From contig NZ_JAVRIF010000011.1 of the NCBI RefSeq assembly GCF_031846185.1, positions 1 to 64,000 on the forward strand: a DNA stretch of 64,000 bases, given 5' to 3'. Positions 17,196-26,484 of the stretch are shown piece by piece (the first letter of the stretch is position 1; every line of letters starts with the position of its first letter). The notes under the pieces are model-generated. The model saw only the letters and a list, made by a program, of their open reading frames with translations. It ran no database searches and was not told the origin of the DNA. The DNA is from Thalassotalea_H castellviae (lineage in GTDB: Bacteria > Pseudomonadota > Gammaproteobacteria > Enterobacterales > Alteromonadaceae). The translations under genes were made by a program, and so were the position numbers.

Positions 17196-18041
17196 TTAAT
17201 AAATCATTGCAGCACTTGGGTTTAATACCGCTAAAATACCTAAACGCTCCATATCGCAATAATCATTTGCTTCTGATATAGCATCTTGTTGAAGCGATAA
17301 GACAGTTAGTTTTTCACGCGTTAACACGTCTTCTTGCGCATGTGATTTACATTGGCGGTTTAGTTGCATCATTCGCTTAGCCGTATATAACAATTTCGTT
17401 TCCATGGTGCTGTATTGGAAATCTTCTTCATTTTGAAAACGAATAGGCTCAATTAAATTATAGGGTAATTGCCAAAGTTTCAATAACTCTGCGGTGCAAT
17501 CGGCATAGGTAAAACCAAACACTTCTTGTTGTTTGTTCCATGGTAATTCTTTGCTACCTATTTGATTGGCCATTTCCACTTGTTCGGCTTGAAATTGCTG
17601 CATAACCAGCTCACCTAAATTATGCAGTAAACCCAATATAAATAAACGTTCAGCCTTAGGTACTCCTAATTTAAAACCTAAATACTTAATCATCAGTGCG
17701 CAATCGACACTTTGCTCCCAAAAAGATTCTAAGAATTCAGCAGAAGCCGAAATAGACTTGAAAGCTTTAGTGGTAAAATAAGCTATCACCAAATTATAAA
17801 CTTCTGTGATACCAAGCACTAAAACCGCTTTTGAAATGGTGTCTATCTTACCGGGATAATTAAAAAACGAGCTGTTCGCCAATTTTAATATGGTTGCCGC
17901 TAAAGCCGGGTCAATTAAAATGACATCAGAAATATCATCGATGGTCGATGCTTCATCATCAATAAGTTCTTTAATACGGATAAAAGAGTCTGATAAAACA
18001 AAAATTTCATTCGCCTTTTCGGCATAATCCATAGCATCCAT
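17196..18041 (-). CDS. HDOD-domain signalling protein (paralogue 1)
   Basis: A protein of 281 aa consisting almost entirely of one HDOD domain: IDPALAATILKLANSSFF near residue 45, ISKAVLVLGITEVYNL, then RLFILGLLHNLGELVMQQ. HDOD proteins are related to HD phosphohydrolases but lack the metal-binding HD and act as adaptors in signalling. No output domain is present. A second protein of identical length and clearly related sequence lies at 25522-26367. It is a single-gene unit with its own terminator. Confidence 0.85.
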   Translation of the reverse strand: MDAMDYAEKANEIFVLSDSFIRIKELIDDEASTIDDISDVILIDPALAATILKLANSSFFNYPGKIDTISKAVLVLGITEVYNLVIAYFTTKAFKSISASAEFLESFWEQSVDCALMIKYLGFKLGVPKAERLFILGLLHNLGELVMQQFQAEQVEMANQIGSKELPWNKQQEVFGFTYADCTAELLKLWQLPYNLIEPIRFQNEEDFQYSTMETKLLYTAKRMMQLNRQCKSHAQEDVLTREKLTVLSLQQDAISEANDYCDMERLGILAVLNPSAAMIY

Positions 18042-18174
18042 CTGCTTTACCTTATTAACAAAATCATTGAAAAGTTACGGTTAACACGTGATATATAAAA
18101 ACTCACTTTTAATTCCTTTCAACGACACTAGCATGATATTTTTTATTATAGACACAATTTACCAGTTATTTTAA

Positions 18175-19005
18175 TTAATTGACCAACGCATGAATATGAT
18201 ACGAAGAAAACTTTCTAATATTGATAACCCCTGTATCAAAGAATAAATATTGCCCTTTAATACCTTGTAAAATCCCACTCACTTCAGGGTTTTTATCAAA
18301 GTTATGCGACACAATTTTTGTTGGGAATTCTTCAACAGGAAAGTTCAGTTCAACCATGTCATTGGATAATTGTTCAACTGAATCTTCACCAAATTTTAAT
18401 CGAATATCGTTTAATTTCTCAGAAATTAACGGAATTAACTCTTGAGACTTTGCGATTAAATCCATTGGCTCTGCATTACCTTTTAGCATAGTTCGCCAAT
18501 TGGTTTTATCGGCAATAAACTCCGCAAGTGCTATTTCAACTAATCCTGACTGTAAGCGAGTATTCACTTTAAAAACTGGTAAAGCCTGAGTAGCCCCTTG
18601 ATCTATCCAACGAGTTGGAATTTGAGTATGACGAGTGATCCCCACTTTCAACCCTGAAGTATTTGCTAAATAAACATAATGAGGAATAAAACAATTCGCC
18701 TCACCCCATTCAGGTTCACGACAAGTACCTTGTTCAAAATGACACGTTTCCGGTTTCATTATACACATATCGCATTGAGCAAGTTTTTGCATACATGGAT
18801 AACAATAGCCTTGTGAAAAGCTCTTTTTAGTTTTCCTTCCGCAATGAGAGCAACTGATATGCTCATGATAAATAAGGGTGAGTTGCTTACCTATTAATTC
18901 ATTTAGCGGCAATAATTGCTCGCCAATAGGTAATTGATAGTGAACATGACCTTGCTCATCTAATTGAGCTGTCATCTTTCTTAATGCGCCTACTTCTGTT
19001 TGCAT
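18175..19005 (-). CDS. DUF2797 protein with zinc-ribbon and GIY-YIG-like segment
   Basis: A protein of 276 aa that I recognise as the DUF2797 family, function unknown. Residues 52-110 carry about ten Cys (CSHCGRKTKK, CYPCMQKLAQCDMC), a probable zinc-binding region. It is followed by VYLANTSGLKVGITRHTQIPTRWIDQGA, which resembles the beta-hairpin and helix of GIY-YIG nucleases. It is divergent from a GIY-YIG protein gene 91 bases away. Nucleic-acid binding is an inference. Confidence 0.8.
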   Translation of the reverse strand: MQTEVGALRKMTAQLDEQGHVHYQLPIGEQLLPLNELIGKQLTLIYHEHISCSHCGRKTKKSFSQGYCYPCMQKLAQCDMCIMKPETCHFEQGTCREPEWGEANCFIPHYVYLANTSGLKVGITRHTQIPTRWIDQGATQALPVFKVNTRLQSGLVEIALAEFIADKTNWRTMLKGNAEPMDLIAKSQELIPLISEKLNDIRLKFGEDSVEQLSNDMVELNFPVEEFPTKIVSHNFDKNPEVSGILQGIKGQYLFFDTGVINIRKFSSYHIHALVN

Positions 19006-19096
19006 TGATTTACCATTTCTAAAATATTATATCGACATGTTAAGGAAAAATGGCACACTACTCCATCGAAAATTTTTAATCGTCGCACAGTCCGCC

Positions 19097-19366
19097 ATGT
19101 CAAAACCTTCAAATTGGTACGTATACATACTGCGTTGTGCAGATAATAGTCTGTACACGGGTGTCACTACTGATGTCGCCAGACGCCTCGCTCAACACAA
19201 TCAGTGCAACAAAACAGGAGCTAAATATACACGTGTACGCCGACCTGTCTCTCTCGCCTATCAAGAAACAGCCCTAGATAGAAAAACAGCCTGTCAACGT
19301 GAATACCAATTAAAGCAACTTACCAAAAAAGAAAAAGAAAAACTCGTCTCTGCATTCAATTGCTAA
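19097..19366 (+). CDS. GIY-YIG family protein (YhbQ/UPF0213-like)
   Basis: A protein of about 89 aa. It has WYVYILRCADNSLYTGVTTDVARRLAQHN (the GIY-YIG equivalent is VYI/YTG, with catalytic-type Arg), then KTGAKYTRVRRP and a C-terminal EYQLKQLTKKEK. This is the stand-alone nuclease-domain family related to E. coli YhbQ. I chose the ATG at 19097 because it starts just before the domain. An in-frame ATG at 19037 would add 20 residues; neither has a clear ribosome site. Substrate unknown. Confidence 0.85.
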   Translation: MSKPSNWYVYILRCADNSLYTGVTTDVARRLAQHNQCNKTGAKYTRVRRPVSLAYQETALDRKTACQREYQLKQLTKKEKEKLVSAFNC

Positions 19367-19500
19367 TTACAGTACAAGTGTACGCTCAACCCCTTGATTT
19401 TACTGGTCTGCTTTGTAAGGACATCCTTATATTATTTCGATTTTTACTGAAACAACTGTTAGAATAGTTCGGTTTTGTGTTTAATGAGTAAAGTGTATTT

Positions 19501-20208
19501 ATGTTTTTAGAAAGTTATTGTAATAACGCTGCGGGTAAAATTAATTTCACTCGTCAACAAGCAAGTGATTTTGCCAAAAAAATTGCTGATGATTTTAATC
19601 CGTTGCACGACGTAGACGCAAAAAGGTTTTGTGTGCCCGGCGATTTACTATTTTCTTTAACATTAGAAAAGTCAGGTCTTTCCCAAGAAATGAAGTTTAC
19701 CTTTTCAGGCATGGTCAACGATGGTGTTGAATTGATATTCCCTGATCATATTGAATCGCATGCAGCCATTGTCGATGAAAATGATAAAGAATATTTAACC
19801 ATAGATGTCAGCGGAGAAAATACTAAAGAAGTAACGACTATCAGTGCTTTAACAAAAGCTTACGTAGAATTTTCAGGTCACACATTCCCACATATTCTGG
19901 TTGCTTTGATGGCTGAAAAGCAAGTAATGATCAATCCTACACGCCCTATGGTCATGTATGAAAGCATGAGTATTCACCTTGATACACTTAATTTTCATGA
20001 AGTAAATCTTGAACTCGCCACATCAACGCTATCAATTGAAGGTAAACGTGGTGTTGCTGATTTAATTTTTAACTTAATGTCTAACGGTAAAAAAATCGGC
20101 CATGGTAAAAAGCATATGTTATTAAGTGGCTTACGCCCTTATGAGCAATCTGTTATCGATGCGATTGTCCAAGAATACAATGACAAAAAAGCTAAATTTG
20201 TGGCGTAA
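19501..20208 (+). CDS. DUF3581 family protein
   Basis: A protein of 235 aa recognised as the DUF3581 family, found mainly in marine gammaproteobacteria. The N-terminal part FAKKIADDFNPLHDVDAKRFCVPGDLLFSL resembles the active-site helix of MaoC-type hotdog dehydratases (DFNPxH...G), so a hotdog fold acting on an acyl group is possible, but no reaction is known. It has no signal peptide. A strong terminator follows at 20263. Confidence 0.75.
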   Translation: MFLESYCNNAAGKINFTRQQASDFAKKIADDFNPLHDVDAKRFCVPGDLLFSLTLEKSGLSQEMKFTFSGMVNDGVELIFPDHIESHAAIVDENDKEYLTIDVSGENTKEVTTISALTKAYVEFSGHTFPHILVALMAEKQVMINPTRPMVMYESMSIHLDTLNFHEVNLELATSTLSIEGKRGVADLIFNLMSNGKKIGHGKKHMLLSGLRPYEQSVIDAIVQEYNDKKAKFVA

Positions 20209-20262
20209 TCAACCCGTGATAAAGCTTAGTTAAACGTAACTTGTTAACTTACACTCACTTTC

Positions 20263-20293
20263 AATAAAGCGTACGAAAAAAGTACGCTTTATT
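20263..20293. terminator. Bidirectional terminator
   Basis: Perfect 12-bp stem AATAAAGCGTAC/GTACGCTTTATT with a 7-base loop, between the convergent DUF3581 and PGPGW genes. Confidence 0.85.
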
Positions 20294-20318
20294 AATGAAA
20301 TACTATTGAGACATTCGA

Positions 20319-20558
20319 TTATGGCTTTCGATATTTAAACCTAAGCCACATTTTATCAAGCTGTACCGCACTGTTTCTCATCAACCGTTGGCATCGTTTT
20401 AACCATACTTTTGCCCATTCATGCTGTAAACTTAGCAGTGCTAGTCCTAGTGGCAAAAATAATATTGCCGGACCTGGTAGTAGAATAAAAATCAGTCCAA
20501 TCGCAACAAAGATAAAACCCACCAGTGATATCAAAGTATTTTTAATTGCTCTTCCCAT
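20319..20558 (-). CDS. PGPGW-type small membrane protein
   Basis: A protein of about 79 aa from the ATG at 20558, which has an AGGTGG ribosome site; a longer reading reaches 20600. Two hydrophobic stretches surround LLPGPAILFLPLGLALLS, the variant PGP motif of the PGPGW transmembrane family. It is followed by HEWAKVWLKR and a basic tail. Function unknown; inner-membrane location inferred. Confidence 0.7.
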   Translation of the reverse strand: MGRAIKNTLISLVGFIFVAIGLIFILLPGPAILFLPLGLALLSLQHEWAKVWLKRCQRLMRNSAVQLDKMWLRFKYRKP

Positions 20559-20715
20559 CGTTTTCCACCTTAAAGTTGATTGTTGCATGATCACTAACAT
20601 TGGTTTTGTCTATAAAGGTAAGCAAAAATCAATCCAAAAAAAATTAACATTAATTACAAGCGCTTGTATGATTCATTAAGGATTTAAGGTGTGAAAAACA
20701 CCAAAAAATTGCTTT

Positions 20716-21231
20716 TTAATAAGTCATAGTTTGATATTGACGATCAAACTCAGCTTGTTGGCGTTGTTCATCTTCTAGACAAAATGCAAAAATTTTCGTT
20801 GATTTTGGCTGCTGACATTTTTTAGGTTGCTGATAATAATCCAGCCAAGCTTGTTGCTTTCTGCCTTTAAATTTAGCTTTAATCGTTAATGAACTTGTAA
20901 AACTTAGTGCTTTAGGATCAGATTTTGAAATCGAATGTAATGTAGGGAGTTGCTTGATACTTGCCATTGCTTTATTTGTTTTTTTAGTTTTTTTCTTGGT
21001 TTTTTTATTCTTAGCTGTTTTTAATTTTCCTTGTTGGCAAAGCCACCATTTATCGCGTGCTTTTTGTTCACGGTCAGCAAGCGAACGTCCTTTTTTATTA
21101 CTATAACCGGCTCGCTGTTGCGATTGAATATTGCGAAGCTTATCCAAGTATGGCTGACACGCTTTTTTAGTAGCCCATACAGAGCAAGAGGTGAGATAAA
21201 ATATAATGCACAACACATACATAAATCGCAT
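20716..21231 (-). CDS. Lys/Gln-rich secreted protein or lipoprotein, unknown
   Basis: A protein of 171 aa. The hydrophobic start MRFMYVLCIIFYLTSC ends in LTSC, so it is either a lipoprotein (Cys16) or a Sec-secreted protein cut after VWA. The mature part has four further Cys, a very basic Lys/Thr repeat tract around residues 73-88, and a C-terminal Gln/Tyr-rich segment. I do not recognise a domain. It is divergent from ligE. Confidence 0.55.
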   Translation of the reverse strand: MRFMYVLCIIFYLTSCSVWATKKACQPYLDKLRNIQSQQRAGYSNKKGRSLADREQKARDKWWLCQQGKLKTAKNKKTKKKTKKTNKAMASIKQLPTLHSISKSDPKALSFTSSLTIKAKFKGRKQQAWLDYYQQPKKCQQPKSTKIFAFCLEDEQRQQAEFDRQYQTMTY

Positions 21232-21352
21232 GTTTATTTCCTTTTAACAATCCCTGTTAACTTTTCAGTGTAGTACATTTTTACTCTACTCGGTGAAAGT
21301 TAAATTTATCGCTATACTGATGTCATCAATTACAAGAACAAGGATGTTCATC

Positions 21353-22225
21353 ATGTCAGTTATCAGTAATTTATTAGTTACGTCACTTAGTTTCATTATC
21401 TTTAGTGGTTATGCACAAAAACCTTCTAACGCTAGCTTAACAAAGCCTAGTTTTCAGCCTCCTATTCAACATGGCGTAGTCATGCAGGAAAATATCCGTA
21501 TACAAGAATACTGGGTCAGTGAAAAATTAGATGGAATTAGAGGTTATTGGAATGGCACAAAACTTTTTAGTCGCTCAGGAAATGAAATAAATCTGCCTCC
21601 TTGGTTCACTAAGGGCTGGCCCAACACAGCCATGGATGGCGAAATATGGCGTGGTAGAAACGCTTTTGAAAGCACCGCATCTTGTGTCTCTTTGCAAAAA
21701 GACAATAATGCTTGCTGGCAAACATTACGCTTTATGATTTTTGATCTACCTGGACATAAAGGCACATTTTCCCAACGAATTATCGCGATGAAAACCCTTA
21801 TTCGCCAAGCTTCTGCTCCATCTCTTAAAATGATCAAACAAATGAAAATAGCGAGCAAAGCAGAGCTTTACCAGCGTTTAGATCAAGTAGTAAAACAGCA
21901 TGGCGAAGGATTAATGCTACATCATCAAGATGCTTTATATCAGCAAGGGCGCAGCAAAAAATTAATGAAACTAAAAAAGTATCAAGACGCGGAAGCACGG
22001 GTAATTCAACATATTCCTGGAAAAGGAAAATACCAACAAATGCTTGGTTCTTTATTAGTAGAAACTCAATCAGGGCTGCAGTTTAAAATAGGCACCGGCT
22101 TTTCTGATCTGCAACGTAAAAATCCACCCCCTATTGGCGCAATAATAACCTATCAATTTATTGGTAAAACTAAACGAGGTGTGCCAAGATTCGCAAGTTT
22201 TAAACGAATTAGAAATATGAATTAG
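21353..22225 (+). CDS. ligE: Secreted ATP-dependent DNA ligase (LigE type)
   Basis: A protein of about 290 aa from the ATG at 21353, which follows an AAGG site and opens with a signal peptide (SNLLVTSLSFIIFSGYAQ). It has the nucleotidyltransferase motif I EKLDGIRG with the adenylated Lys, then FSRSG, MDGEIW (motif III region), EGLMLHH and KLMKLKKYQDAEARV (motifs IV-V), and an OB domain. These compact ligases are periplasmic and may join incoming or biofilm DNA. The in-frame GTG at 21293 would add 20 residues before the signal peptide. The gene runs 9 bases into a LysE gene. Confidence 0.85.
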   Translation: MSVISNLLVTSLSFIIFSGYAQKPSNASLTKPSFQPPIQHGVVMQENIRIQEYWVSEKLDGIRGYWNGTKLFSRSGNEINLPPWFTKGWPNTAMDGEIWRGRNAFESTASCVSLQKDNNACWQTLRFMIFDLPGHKGTFSQRIIAMKTLIRQASAPSLKMIKQMKIASKAELYQRLDQVVKQHGEGLMLHHQDALYQQGRSKKLMKLKKYQDAEARVIQHIPGKGKYQQMLGSLLVETQSGLQFKIGTGFSDLQRKNPPPIGAIITYQFIGKTKRGVPRFASFKRIRNMN

Positions 22226-22233
22226 GACGATTA

Positions 22234-22857
22234 ATGGAATTTCATTTATGGCTATCGTTAGCTTTTATCTGTGTCATGGGCGCATTATCGCCTGGGCCTA
22301 GTCTTGCTGTAGTAGTTAAAAACACTCTTTTTGGTGGTGCTAAGCAAGGTTATGCCACAGCCATTAGTCATGGTGCAGGTGTTGCCTTATATGCGGCATT
22401 AACCGCTTTAGGTATTGGTGTGGTTATAGTGCAATCTCCGATGCTATTTTCAATCATCCAATATGCAGGCGCAGCCTTTTTAATCTATTTGGGTATTAAG
22501 GCGTTGATGAGTAAGAAGCAAAATTTTGACCTTCAAGAAGATCAACTAGCAACAGAAGTGAATCAACAAGTGATTAATGGTTGGAAAGACGGCTTTTTAA
22601 TTGCTTTTTTAAATCCTAAATTAGCAATATTTTTCTTAGCATTATTTAGCCAGTTCGTTGATACCCAAGCAAGTTATCAACAAAAAATCATTATGGTTTC
22701 AACCGTTGGTATCATCGACACCTTATGGTATTTAATTGTCGCCTTTATGTTTTCTCGGGGACCAATATTAGAAAAACTGAAACGTAATAGTTATATTATC
22801 GATAAAATTACTGGCAGCTTTTTAATTCTACTTGCAGCTAGAATTGTCGTAAATTAA
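22234..22857 (+). CDS. LysE/RhtB family amino-acid exporter
   Basis: A protein of 207 aa with about six membrane helices. The family signature is GALSPGPSLAVVVKNTLFGGAKQGYATAISHGAG near the start, and FLIAFLNPKLAIFFLALFSQF comes in the middle. It probably exports an amino acid such as threonine or homoserine; the substrate is not readable. It starts 9 bases after ligE and is likely cotranscribed. Confidence 0.88.
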   Translation: MEFHLWLSLAFICVMGALSPGPSLAVVVKNTLFGGAKQGYATAISHGAGVALYAALTALGIGVVIVQSPMLFSIIQYAGAAFLIYLGIKALMSKKQNFDLQEDQLATEVNQQVINGWKDGFLIAFLNPKLAIFFLALFSQFVDTQASYQQKIIMVSTVGIIDTLWYLIVAFMFSRGPILEKLKRNSYIIDKITGSFLILLAARIVVN

Positions 22858-22887
22858 AGTCTTCATCAACGCATAAATGTAAAGGTA

Positions 22888-23802
22888 TTAGGGTAAATAT
22901 TTAAACCGTAATACCTTCAACCCCTTCCCTCTTTCTGCTTCAACAAATACCGTTGGATTGCTGATTTTTTCTTGAAAAATACAATCAGGGCATTCTCGGG
23001 CAACTTCGTCTAATAAAAATGATTCATCTAAATCAGGAGAATTTAAACACAGCAAAAGGTCTGCTTTCGGTTTAACTAATATTGGGATACGGCGAATGAT
23101 TTTTTTGTAATCTCGCTCAATATCGACACTACCTTTTTGAAAGGACGGAGGATCGCAGATTAAAATGTCATAAGGACCATGTTTTTTCAGCCGACCGTAA
23201 GACTTAAAAATATCAACGCCTTCAAATTTTACTCGGCTAAGGTCTTGTTTATTTAACTTATGATTTTCACGTCCTTTGGCAAGCGCAGCTTTAGCCATAT
23301 CAATATTAATAACTTGTTTGGCACCACCGGCAATACCGACAATTGAAAACGCGCAGGTATAAGCAAATAAATTTAAAATATTCTTATCTTTGCCATTATC
23401 TAAGAGCCATTTTCTCCCGTTGGCCATGTCCAAAAACAAGCCCAGATTTTGAGACTTTCCTAATTGAATATGATAATTCAGACCATGCTCTTCAACAATG
23501 GTAGCCGTAATAGGCTCACCCCATAACACCTCTATCGGCGCATATTTTTGATAACGATGCTGCACCTGAATTGATAAGCATTTTGCTTGAAAAGCTGCTA
23601 ACTGTGATAACGCATCAACTTGTTCAGCCAACCATTGCTGGTCAACAGCTTGATATAAAGTGATAACAATTACCGGAGAAAACCAATCAACATTAATATG
23701 CTCAAACGATTGATAAGCATGTCCTCTACCATGAAAAATTCGTTGGCATTGGTTTAAATCACTTGTTTCAAGGTGTTGCGTAATATAAGAAATCATTTGC
23801 AA
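22888..23802 (-). CDS. SAM-dependent methyltransferase (RlmI/RlmK-like fold)
   Basis: A protein of 304 aa. SAM motif I is NLFAYTCAFSIVGIAGGAKQV with the acidic INIDMAK strand after it, and the catalytic-type motif IV is DILICDPPSFQKGS. It belongs to the PF10672-type methyltransferases related to RlmI and the C-terminal half of RlmKL, so the target is probably rRNA or another RNA. It lacks an evident PUA domain, hence no specific gene name. Confidence 0.8.
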   Translation of the reverse strand: MQMISYITQHLETSDLNQCQRIFHGRGHAYQSFEHINVDWFSPVIVITLYQAVDQQWLAEQVDALSQLAAFQAKCLSIQVQHRYQKYAPIEVLWGEPITATIVEEHGLNYHIQLGKSQNLGLFLDMANGRKWLLDNGKDKNILNLFAYTCAFSIVGIAGGAKQVINIDMAKAALAKGRENHKLNKQDLSRVKFEGVDIFKSYGRLKKHGPYDILICDPPSFQKGSVDIERDYKKIIRRIPILVKPKADLLLCLNSPDLDESFLLDEVARECPDCIFQEKISNPTVFVEAERGKGLKVLRFKYLP

Positions 23803-23815
23803 GAAATATAAAAAG

Positions 23816-23851
23816 AAAGGCCGAATAATTATATCAAATTACACGGCCTTT
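23816..23851 (-). terminator. Terminator after the NSS transporter
   Basis: Stem AAAGGCCG/CGGCCTTT with a long 20-base loop, T-rich on the minus strand, 24 bases after the transporter stop and only 14 bases before the next gene. Confidence 0.65.
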
Positions 23852-23874
23852 TTTACAGTTTGTTTAACGATTGA

Positions 23875-25299
23875 TTAAAAACCAAAAAGATTTATCGCGA
23901 AAAATTTCGTCGCCACGGTATTAATAAAGATAAAGAACACAATCACAGGAATAAAGGTACCTAATGAAAAATTGACATATTTTTCTACCCAAGAGCCTGC
24001 ATAGCTGTCACTCCCTTCAGATAGTTCAGCGGTAAGCTGTTTTTTCTTCCAGCGGTAACTCACAAAAATACACAATAAAAAGCCATTTAACGGCAAAATA
24101 GTGTCATAAAAAATATCGTAAACCACATCAAAGAAAGAACGTGAACCACCGGCATAGTTTGTGAACTCAGTGAAAAAGGCCACCATACCAAATGACACCG
24201 TTGCAAACACCGCTAAAGTACCTGCGGTCATTAATAAAATAGTTAATGCTTTTTTACGGCTATGACATTTTTCAGTCACTAAATAAGATACAGGTACTTC
24301 TAATATAGAAACAAGTGACGTGATAGCAGCAAAGAATACTAAAATAAAGAAAAATGCCGCCACTAAACTCGCACCGATATAGCCAATTGAAACCTGTAAA
24401 GCTAAAAATATTTTAGGTAAAAACGTAAAAATTAATGACACCGAACTATCACTTAGTTCCGCTGTATTTACATTTGGGTTAAACGAGAAAACAGCCGGTA
24501 AAATCATTAAACCAGCAGTAAAAGCCACTGCAGTATCAGTTATCGCTACTAACTTAGCAGAATTAGCAATATCCGTTTTATTGTTAATATAGGAGCCGTA
24601 AGTGATTAAAATCCCCATACCAAGCGATAATGAGAAAAACGCTTGCGAAAGCGCACCATTGATTACAGAAGGCGTGATTTTAGAAAAATCAGGAATAATA
24701 AAAAATTTCACCCCTGCCATCGAGTTTTCTAAAGTTAAAACAAAAATAACCATTAAGATCAGCATAATAAACAATGTCGGCATTAACACTTTGGCCGCTT
24801 TTTCAATACCGTCTTTCACACCCGCCACTAATATAAAATTAATGATGCCAGCCACAACCGCCATGGCGATAAAAAGATAAGGACTATTGATAAAGGTACC
24901 AAAACCTTCATTGCTCGCGAGAAAATCTAAATTTCCTGAAAGGGTTAACGCAATGTAGCCAAATAACCATACTGTCAGCACCATATAAAATACCGCGATC
25001 ATAAATGGTGTTAGCACTCCTAAAAACCCAGCAGCCCCCCATAACTTACTGTCATTACTTAAGGATTTATATGCACCAACCGGTTCTTTTTGCGTTTTAC
25101 GACCGACCGCCATTTCGGCAATCATAACCGGTAAGCAGATAAAAAATACAAAAAGTGCATACATAATTAAGAATGCACCACCACCGTTTTTAGCTGCGTT
25201 AACAGGAAAACCAACTAAATTACCGATACCAACAGCGGAGCCTGCAGCCGCCAAAATAAAACCGATGCGTGAGCTAAAATGTTCTCTAGATGCAGTCAT
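23875..25299 (-). CDS. Sodium-dependent transporter, NSS/SNF family
   Basis: A protein of about 474 aa from the ATG at 25299, which has an AAGGA ribosome site and opens with MTASREHFSSRIGFILAAAG. It has about twelve helices. TM1 has SAVGIGNLVGFPVNAAKNGGGAFL, the Na+ and substrate site of the LeuT fold. TM6 has AFFSLSLGMGILITYGSY. It probably imports an amino acid with Na+, fitting a marine cell. A longer reading to 25395 lacks family similarity. Confidence 0.9.
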   Translation of the reverse strand: MTASREHFSSRIGFILAAAGSAVGIGNLVGFPVNAAKNGGGAFLIMYALFVFFICLPVMIAEMAVGRKTQKEPVGAYKSLSNDSKLWGAAGFLGVLTPFMIAVFYMVLTVWLFGYIALTLSGNLDFLASNEGFGTFINSPYLFIAMAVVAGIINFILVAGVKDGIEKAAKVLMPTLFIMLILMVIFVLTLENSMAGVKFFIIPDFSKITPSVINGALSQAFFSLSLGMGILITYGSYINNKTDIANSAKLVAITDTAVAFTAGLMILPAVFSFNPNVNTAELSDSSVSLIFTFLPKIFLALQVSIGYIGASLVAAFFFILVFFAAITSLVSILEVPVSYLVTEKCHSRKKALTILLMTAGTLAVFATVSFGMVAFFTEFTNYAGGSRSFFDVVYDIFYDTILPLNGFLLCIFVSYRWKKKQLTAELSEGSDSYAGSWVEKYVNFSLGTFIPVIVFFIFINTVATKFFAINLFGF

Positions 25300-25521
25300 G
25301 ATGTCCTTCTTATAATAATTCTTACTTGTTATAATTTTTATTAAGCTATCTCGATATGTTGGACAGCCTTTATTTTTGATGCTCGATGCTAGCAAGGTTT
25401 CGTGAGAATGTCTTGCCTAACATTACCGTTTACGTAAACGTTGTGTACAGATAAGTTCACCCATTGCATTTACTCGAATAAAAATGATATTAAAACCAAT
25501 GAATTAATATCTCTTACCTGA

Positions 25522-26367
25522 TTAGCGTGTAAATAATTTCGCATCCATAATTTGTAAAATATTCGCGGCTTCTTGGCTGGCAAAATCTGCCGCAGCATTC
25601 AAATCATCGGTAGATATCGCTAAACTTTTACACAATGACTCATCAATCGTATCATCATAATTAAAAGTTTCAGGGTGTGAATCAACTAATGCTAACCGTG
25701 ATGCTAAATATAGCACTTTGACATCTTTATTGATTTGAATGGTATGTGCTTCATTGTAATGGCGAATTGGTAAAATAATTTTTTCTGGAATTTGCCAAAT
25801 TTTTAATAATTCTGCAGAAACATCAGTATAACTAAAACCCAATAGTTCATGCTGTAATTGCCAAGGTAAGTTCTCTGGAGAATAACCTTCACATTCTTTC
25901 GCAATTTCTGGGCTGATTTTAGCCACAATTAGCTCACCAAAATTTTGTAACAGTCCCGCAACAAAGAGACGTTCGATATCGCGAATTCCTGATTTTATCG
26001 CAAGGTTTTTCGTGGCTAACCCGCAAAAAACACTCATTCGCCAAAAACGTTTTAGATCGATAGCTTGATTTGAAAAATGCTTAAAAGCTGATGCTGCAAC
26101 ATCGACTAACATCATATTATAAATCGCTTGTGTACCAATAATTGTGATTGCACGTGATATGGTACTAATTTCTCCAGGAAAACTATAAATTGCACTATTG
26201 GCAATTTGAAGTAATCGCGAGGTCATTGAAGGGTCTACGCTGATCACATTGGCAAAATCTTCAATAGTAGAGCTTTCATCTTCCATTAACGATTTTACTT
26301 TAAAACAAGCATCTGGCAGTGCGAAAGAACCGTTTGCTTGAATCGCATATTCATGAGCATTCATCAT
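25522..26367 (-). CDS. HDOD-domain signalling protein (paralogue 2)
   Basis: A protein of 281 aa, colinear with the HDOD protein at 17196-18041: VDPSMTSRLLQIANSAIYSFPGEISTISRAITIIGTQ, RLFVAGLLQNFGELIVAKI. Like the first, it has no output domain. Presence of two equal-length paralogues 7.5 kb apart suggests an old duplication or a paired adaptor system. Confidence 0.85.
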   Translation of the reverse strand: MMNAHEYAIQANGSFALPDACFKVKSLMEDESSTIEDFANVISVDPSMTSRLLQIANSAIYSFPGEISTISRAITIIGTQAIYNMMLVDVAASAFKHFSNQAIDLKRFWRMSVFCGLATKNLAIKSGIRDIERLFVAGLLQNFGELIVAKISPEIAKECEGYSPENLPWQLQHELLGFSYTDVSAELLKIWQIPEKIILPIRHYNEAHTIQINKDVKVLYLASRLALVDSHPETFNYDDTIDESLCKSLAISTDDLNAAADFASQEAANILQIMDAKLFTR

Positions 26368-26484
26368 TAATAATGTCCAATAATTTAAGTCATTTGAGTG
26401 TAACTGGTTGTACTGTTGAAGAAAACAAAAAAGCGCGACATTTTCATGCTGCGCCTTTAAAATGTTTACCCAATAAGCAAGACG

